Shown here piece after piece: positions 59,913-64,000 of a stretch of 64,000 bases of DNA. The stretch spans positions 62,001 through 126,000 of the forward strand of contig JBJMGT010000012.1 in assembly GCA_045807745.1 (NCBI GenBank), given 5' to 3'. The notes beneath the pieces were generated by a model. It was not told the origin of the DNA and searched no databases. It saw nothing but the letters and a program-made list of their open reading frames with translations. This DNA is from QHXQ01 sp045807745 (GTDB taxonomy: Bacteria > Acidobacteriota > Blastocatellia > Pyrinomonadales > Pyrinomonadaceae). Within the stretch, counting starts at the first letter, position 1. Each line of letters opens with the position of its first letter. Both the position numbers and the translations under genes were made by a program.

Positions 59913-60689
59913 CTATTCGCCTGCGCTTATATGCAAACGCAAGCCGTCGGAGGCAGCGATGGTCTCGCCGGGCCAAAGCTTCTGTGCTTCGGCCGCCAAG
60001 TCAACGCCGTCCCACTGCGGATAGAGATGTGCGAGCAGGACGCGGCGCGGGTCGGCGCGCGCGGCGAGGCGCATCGCGTCGGCCAACTCAAGGTGCGTGT
60101 CAACGGGTTTGTCGCGCCAGAACGAACACTCCATAAAGAGCAGATCAACATTGCGCGCAAACTCCGCGAGCGCATCCGCCGGCCCCGTGTCAGAGGTGAA
60201 GACGAGCGTCGCGCCGTCCGCGTCCGTCAACTTGAGCGCGAGGCTTTCGCCCGTGTGCGGCGTCGAGAACGTTTCGCCGCGCAGACCGGGCAGCGGTGTG
60301 AACGAAGAGCGCGGCGGCACTTCTCTGATCTCGAACGGGAAGGGCTGCTTCGCCAGCCCGTAATCGTTTGCCCAATCAAACGCGCGAAAGAGTTTGCCCA
60401 AGCCGCGCGGGCCGTAGACCGCGAGCGGCTTGCGCCGCGTTTGCATCTGCGGCGCGTACTTCGTACCAAAGAGAAAGGGGGCGAGACCGCCGACGTGGTC
60501 GAGATGAAAATGGCTAATCCAGATGGCGTCTAAGTTCACCCAGTCAAGCCCCTCCTGCGCCATGCGATGCACGGCCGCGGCGCTACAGTCGAGCAGCAGC
60601 GAGCCGCCGCTCGTCTGTAGCCAGTGGGCGGCCGCGGCGCGCGCAGGGTGCGGCACGCTTGTGCCCGAACCGAGAACGACGAGTTGCAT
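59913..60689 (-). CDS. RNase Z-like MBL-fold hydrolase
   Basis: 258 aa from MQLVVLGSGTSVPHPARAAA. Metal motifs: ISHFHLDHVGG (HxHxDH), TPHTGES (His), FTSDTGPADAL (Asp) and LLAHLYPQWD (His), with a FMECSFW segment between. This resembles tRNase Z / arylsulfatase-like MBL proteins; there is no flexible arm typical of tRNA 3'-processing RNase Z, so a small-molecule or cyclic-nucleotide hydrolase is also possible. Convergent with the last permease gene. Its start is preceded by GGAG about 10 nt away. Confidence 0.85.
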   Translation of the reverse strand: MQLVVLGSGTSVPHPARAAAAHWLQTSGGSLLLDCSAAAVHRMAQEGLDWVNLDAIWISHFHLDHVGGLAPFLFGTKYAPQMQTRRKPLAVYGPRGLGKLFRAFDWANDYGLAKQPFPFEIREVPPRSSFTPLPGLRGETFSTPHTGESLALKLTDADGATLVFTSDTGPADALAEFARNVDLLFMECSFWRDKPVDTHLELADAMRLAARADPRRVLLAHLYPQWDGVDLAAEAQKLWPGETIAASDGLRLHISAGE

Positions 60690-61001
60690 CCGAAGCTTAC
60701 TCCTTTCGCGCGCACAGGCTAACAACGAGGCGGCGACGCGTCAATCTTGTTTGAGTTAAAGTACCGAAAGAGAACTCACCGCAGAGACGCAGAGAACGCA
60801 GAGAGGGGGCGCAGAGAGTTGAAGATTTTCTCTGCGCCATCTTTGCGTCCTCTGCGTCTCTGCGGTGAGTTAATTCTTGCCATTCGCACAAGCTCAAATC
60901 ACACCACTACCGAGTTGATCGTGCGCCTATTTGCTTTGACCACCCGCGCGCTGTTAAGTTAAAACGCAGACAAGCAGCTCATCCGCAGTTAATGAAATGA
61001 T
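60690..61001. other. Divergent intergenic region with an ACGCAGAG element
   Basis: Apart from the palindrome at 60773-60871, I see no gene; the deacetylase start at 61002 has only a weak purine run (AATGAAATGAT) upstream. Confidence 0.4.
60773..60871. repeat. ACGCAGAG palindromic micro-repeat
   Basis: The left arm AACTCACCGCAGAGACGCAG and following units (to about 60817) pairs with the right arm ending CTCTGCGTCTCTGCGGTGAG-TT (60829-60871). Same unit class as 9558, 42909 and 53922. I recall very similar strings as spurious peptides (HRRDAE..LRLCG) in many environmental genomes. Confidence 0.85.
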
Positions 61002-61748
61002 ATGAGCGCAGCGAACACGGAACTCGACGTGCTGGCGATCTTCTCGCATCCGGATGATGCGGAGTTGACAATGGCGGGCACGCTCATCAAGTTGAAGGCG
61101 CAAGGGTATCGCACGGGCGTGTTGGACGTGACGCGTGGCGAGATGGGCACGCGCGGGACGCCGGCCGAGCGGGCAGACGAAGCACAAGCGGCGGCACGCA
61201 TCTTGGGCCTCGCCGCGCGGCTCAATCTTGCGCAGCCGGACGGACATGTGATGTTGACGGACGAGGCGCGCACGGCGCTCGTGCGTGTGTTGCGCGAGAC
61301 TAAACCGTGCGTCGTGTTTACATCGCACTGGGACGACCCGCATCCGGATCACGCGGCGACGGCGCGGCTGGTGCGCGAGGCGGCGCGGCTCGCCTCGATG
61401 CGGCGTTATGATGAAGCGGCCGGGCAGGCGCAGATTCGGATGCCGATGATCGCGCACGCGGTCTATTCGCGGCTCGTCGTGCCGTCGTTCGTCGTGGACG
61501 TGTCGGATTTCTTAAGCGGCAAGATGGAGGCCATTCGCGCGCACGCCTCGCAATTCTATCGCGCGGGCGCGAGCGAGCCGGAGACGCGCATCAGCGCGCC
61601 CGATTTTCTCACGCAGATCGAGACGCGCGCGCGCTACTACGGCTCGCTCATCGGCACGAGCGCGGGCGAACCCTTCTACGTTCGCGAGGCTTTGAACGTC
61701 GATGACCCGGTCGCGCTCTTGACGCGCCCGATGAATATCTATTCTTAA
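61002..61748 (+). CDS. bshB1: BshB1-type bacillithiol biosynthesis deacetylase (PIG-L family)
   Basis: 248 aa. Zinc motif SHPDDAELTMAGTL near the N-terminus, then GVLDVTRGEMGTRGTPAERADEAQAAARILGL and RLNLAQPDGH, characteristic of BshB1. TSHWDDPHPDHAATARLV provides the second metal/active-site histidines, followed by VVDVSDFLSGKMEAIRAHASQF. The family removes acetyl from GlcNAc-malate in bacillithiol synthesis; Acidobacteriota are among the groups with this pathway. BshA and BshC are not in the window. A closely related PIG-L deacetylase on another sugar is the alternative. Confidence 0.88.
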   Translation: MSAANTELDVLAIFSHPDDAELTMAGTLIKLKAQGYRTGVLDVTRGEMGTRGTPAERADEAQAAARILGLAARLNLAQPDGHVMLTDEARTALVRVLRETKPCVVFTSHWDDPHPDHAATARLVREAARLASMRRYDEAAGQAQIRMPMIAHAVYSRLVVPSFVVDVSDFLSGKMEAIRAHASQFYRAGASEPETRISAPDFLTQIETRARYYGSLIGTSAGEPFYVREALNVDDPVALLTRPMNIYS

Positions 61749-61938
61749 GCCAGACCGGTTATAATCGTTTCGTCCCCGCACGATTTTCGTCATAACTCTA
61801 CGGTTGAATCCAGTCGTAGACGTTCCCCTGTTAAATCCCCCATTGAGTAGCTGCCGCCTCGTGAGAGGTCGGCAGCGGACGACACATAGTCAGCACCACC
61901 TTTGGTATTGACCCAGATGCATGTCAGGGAGGGAAGCA

Positions 61939-62976
61939 ATGAATGTGCAATTGAAACCACTGAGCGAGCAGGTCATCGTCATCACGGGTGCTTCGAGCGG
62001 CATCGGGCTGGCGACAGCGCGCATGGCCGCCAAGCAGGGCGCACGACTCGTCCTTGCCGCGCGCAGCGAAGACGCGCTCAAGGAATTGGCGAGTGAGATC
62101 AAGCAGGCGGGCGGCGAAGCCGCTTATGTTGTCGCCGACGTGGGACGCGAGGAAGACGTGCGGCGCATAGCGGATGGGGCAATCAGACAGTTCGGCGGCT
62201 TCGACACGTGGATCAATAACGCCGGCGTTTCGATCTACGGCAAGCTGATGGACGTGCCCATCGCGGACTTGCGGCAACTCTTCGAGACGAATGTCTGGGG
62301 CGTCGTCTATGGCTCGCGCGTAGCGGTGGAGCACCTGCGCGAACGCGGTGGCGCGCTCATCAATGTCGGCAGCACTTTGTCCGACCGGGCCATCCCGATT
62401 CAAGGGATGTATAGCGCCTCGAAGCACGCCGTTAAAGGCTTCACCGACGCGCTGCGCATGGAGCTTGAGTTGGACAACGCGCCCATCTCAGTCACGCTCA
62501 TCAAGCCGGCTGCGATTAACACGCCTTATAACGAACACGCTAAGAACTATATGGAGACTGAGCCGCAACACCCTGCGCCGGTCTACGCGCCGGAAGTTGT
62601 GGCCGAGACGATCTTGTACTGCGCCGCGCACCCGGAGCGTGACGTATTCGTCGGCGCGGGCGGCAAGATGCTCTCGGCGCTAGGGCAGTACGCGCCGCGT
62701 CTGACCGACAAGGTGATGGAGAATGTGATGGTCGGACAACAGGAGTCGGACAAGCCGCCGCACCCGCGCGATGAGAATGGTCTCTACCGGGCCAACAACG
62801 ACCTGCGCGCGCACGGCAACTACGAGGGGCACGTCGCCGAGTCGAGCCTCTATACGAAGGCGTCGCTCCATCCGCTCGTCACCGGCGCGCTCCTTGTGGG
62901 CGCGGGGCTGGCCTTCGGCGCGCTCTGGCGGCCCAAGTCGAACGGCAACGGACACGAGAGAAAGGATGAAGGATGA
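61939..62976 (+). CDS. SDR oxidoreductase with C-terminal membrane anchor
   Basis: 345 aa; AGGGAGGGAAGCA before the ATG at 61939 decides the start. Cofactor motif VITGASSGIGLATARMAAKQGA, NNAG in DTWINNAGVSIYG, catalytic Ser in NVGSTLSDRAIPIQ and Y-S-A-S-K. Residues about 250-310 (APRLTDKVMENVMVGQQESD, PHPRDENGLYRANND) form an extra region, and HPLVTGALLVGAGLAFGALW (about 312-332) is a likely tail anchor. This long type is frequent in soil bacteria; substrate unknown. The last codons (KDEG) and TGA come from a GGATGAA repeat arm. Confidence 0.88.
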   Translation: MNVQLKPLSEQVIVITGASSGIGLATARMAAKQGARLVLAARSEDALKELASEIKQAGGEAAYVVADVGREEDVRRIADGAIRQFGGFDTWINNAGVSIYGKLMDVPIADLRQLFETNVWGVVYGSRVAVEHLRERGGALINVGSTLSDRAIPIQGMYSASKHAVKGFTDALRMELELDNAPISVTLIKPAAINTPYNEHAKNYMETEPQHPAPVYAPEVVAETILYCAAHPERDVFVGAGGKMLSALGQYAPRLTDKVMENVMVGQQESDKPPHPRDENGLYRANNDLRAHGNYEGHVAESSLYTKASLHPLVTGALLVGAGLAFGALWRPKSNGNGHERKDEG

Positions 62977-63011
62977 ATAAAGAACAGATCATCCTTCATC
63001 CTTCATCCTTT
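62961..63011. terminator. GGATGAA palindrome between convergent genes
   Basis: AAAGGATGAAGGATGAA (62961-62977) and TTCATCCTTCATCCTTT (62995-63011) are perfect complements with a 17-nt loop. It overlaps the SDR stop and ends 2 nt from the stop of the CreD-like gene, a probable two-way terminator made of a repeat element. Confidence 0.85.
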
Positions 63012-63013
63012 GC

Positions 63014-64000
63014 TTAGCTTCTCTGCGGCGGGGCTGCGGCGGCGGCCTCGCCGTTTTGCTTGCCTGCGAACTTCTCCGCCCAACGCACGCGCCCGGTGAT
63101 CTGCATCACGACGAAGAGCGTCAGGATCGAGCCGATGGTAACGGCCAGCCCGGTGAAGCCTTTGAAGAAGAAGGCGTAGGAGAAGAGCACGAGGTAGATG
63201 AACTGCGCGACCGCCGCCTCGCGCGTGGCGAAGCGTGTGCCGAGCACTAGGCGCAGATAGCTGACGACCAGAAAGATCGAGACGACCGACGAAACGGCGA
63301 ACGCCGTGTGGATCGAGACGTGATCGACCATATACGCCAGCAGCAGGTGGAACGAGAAGAAGGCGGTGGCGAGGAAGAAATAGTTCATCGGATGAAGTTC
63401 TAACCCGCGCATCGTCGTGATGATGAACATGAGAAAGAAGAAGAAGAACAGCGAGACCGGCGCGAACAGGCTGATGCGCCCCGCGAGCGGCCCCGGTTGC
63501 AGCTTCTCCGGCATCAACACGCCGATCTGATAACCGGTGACAAGATTTTTATAGTTCCATCCCAGTTCCCAACCGTCGGCCGTCTCCTGTTTATCCGTCG
63601 GCGAGAGCGTGTCGGGAAAATCTACAGCTTTGAAGTTCGTGCGCACTTTGAGATCGAAATCGTGCACCTGCGCCACGTTGCCGCCGAAGCTGTAACGCCA
63701 GTCGGTTAAGCCTTGCGAGCGGTAAGCGATCTTTAGCGTCGCCGTCTTGCCCGCCGCGACTTTAGCTGTGCCGGCGGTCGTGCGTTGATTGTTCGTCAAT
63801 GTCACAGGCGCGTCGTCCACAGTGAATTGCAGGTCATCGTAAATTGCGCGCTCGGCTGGGAAGTTCAAAGTGAATGTGACCTGATCCTGATCGGTTGTGT
63901 TGTGGAAGGTGTACGTACCCGCAAAGTCCACCGTGTAGGTGCTGTACCAGAGCAAGCCCTTCTGTCTATGCGCGAGGTCGAGCACGACATTGATGTGGCT
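63014..64000 (-). CDS. CreD-like inner-membrane protein (5' end outside window)
   Basis: The frame is open to the window edge (at least 325 codons), with in-frame SHINV upstream of VLDLAHRQKG, so the N-terminus is missing. A periplasmic beta-rich part (about 1-165 of the visible portion: GLLWYSTYTVDFAGTYTFHN, QVTFTLNFPAERAIYDDLQF) is followed by at least five spans: RISLFAPVSLFFFFFLMFIITT, LHPMNYFFLATAFFSFHLLLAYMVDHV, AFAVSSVVSIFLVVSYLRLV, IYLVLFSYAFFFKGFTGLAV and GSILTLFVVMQITG. The LHPMNYFF..H segment is the CreD (inner membrane protein, CreBC regulon) signature. Function unknown, linked to envelope stress and beta-lactam tolerance in other bacteria. Confidence 0.8.
   Translation of the reverse strand, partial: SHINVVLDLAHRQKGLLWYSTYTVDFAGTYTFHNTTDQDQVTFTLNFPAERAIYDDLQFTVDDAPVTLTNNQRTTAGTAKVAAGKTATLKIAYRSQGLTDWRYSFGGNVAQVHDFDLKVRTNFKAVDFPDTLSPTDKQETADGWELGWNYKNLVTGYQIGVLMPEKLQPGPLAGRISLFAPVSLFFFFFLMFIITTMRGLELHPMNYFFLATAFFSFHLLLAYMVDHVSIHTAFAVSSVVSIFLVVSYLRLVLGTRFATREAAVAQFIYLVLFSYAFFFKGFTGLAVTIGSILTLFVVMQITGRVRWAEKFAGKQNGEAAAAAPPQRS

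Noticed and set aside
59913..60689. Assignment as tRNase Z (rnz)
   Set aside because: The core MBL motifs fit, but the exosite arm for tRNA binding is not visible, so only a family-level call is given.
60697..60962. Two short frames with HRRDAE and LRLCGE peptides
   Set aside because: They are translations of the ACGCAGAG palindrome, not genes.

Overview
The window is a high-GC bacterial chromosome segment, most likely from an Acidobacteriota (Blastocatellia-like) organism. That assignment rests on gene style, not on a marker tree: a large serine/threonine kinase fused to a PD40/TolB-type propeller, many secreted Ala/Gln-rich proteins, small ECF sigma and acidobacterial-type 'GGRRGRAHEAQARSERA' proteins, BshB1, M28/S41 peptidases, and intergenic DNA dominated by short palindromic micro-repeats. 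No rRNA, CRISPR array, phage or IS transposase was seen.

Region 1 (1-8 kb): the start of a DUF4145-like gene, a kynureninase-like PLP enzyme, and a degenerate tandem duplication of a module [Ser/Thr kinase with propeller - BON protein - secreted papain-like protease]. One copy kept the kinase and protease but lost the BON gene. The other kept the BON and protease genes but only the last codons of the kinase.

Region 2 (8-24.5 kb): a CoA-thioester catabolic block. It holds an OYE-family reductase and a 2-aminobenzoyl-CoA/salicylyl-CoA-type FAD monooxygenase as separate convergent genes, an acyl-CoA dehydrogenase, three crotonases (one hydratase-type, two isomerase-type), a short-chain 3-hydroxyacyl-CoA dehydrogenase, a RidA imine deaminase, a HEAT-repeat secreted protein, a methyltransferase, an S41 peptidase, a TetR regulator, and BoxB and BoxC of aerobic benzoyl-CoA epoxidation. 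An 18-bp operator upstream of boxC matches the PaaR consensus that I recall from Thermus. BoxA, BoxD, CoA ligases and a thiolase are not in the window. Together with the kynureninase this suggests aromatic catabolism through benzoyl-CoA and possibly kynurenine to anthranilate to 2-aminobenzoyl-CoA.

Region 3 (24.6-46 kb): an algal-type vanadium haloperoxidase, a selenocysteine tRNA, dprA, a secreted helical-repeat protein, a Cpx-like two-component system divergent from a Spy/CpxP-like protein with shared promoter motifs, an ECF sigma factor, topA, an M28 peptidase, TPR, calcineurin-like phosphoesterase and diacylglycerol-kinase-like genes, and a three-gene membrane operon resembling E. coli yqjD-yqjE.

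Region 4 (46-60 kb): a 13.6-kb co-directional efflux locus headed by a TetR gene with a perfect 16-bp palindromic operator. It carries an RND adaptor and pump, a TolC-like channel with a long Pro/Gln-rich N-terminal extension, and a complete YbhG-YbhF-YbhS-YbhR-like ABC exporter.

Region 5 (60-64 kb): an RNase Z-like MBL hydrolase, a BshB1-type deacetylase, a tail-anchored SDR and the C-terminal part of a CreD-like membrane protein.

The most unusual feature is the intergenic DNA. About 20 gaps hold hairpin elements whose arms are built from 6-8-nt tandem units of at least eight unrelated sequence families. Their edges very often lie 2-6 nt from a start codon or overlap a stop codon.
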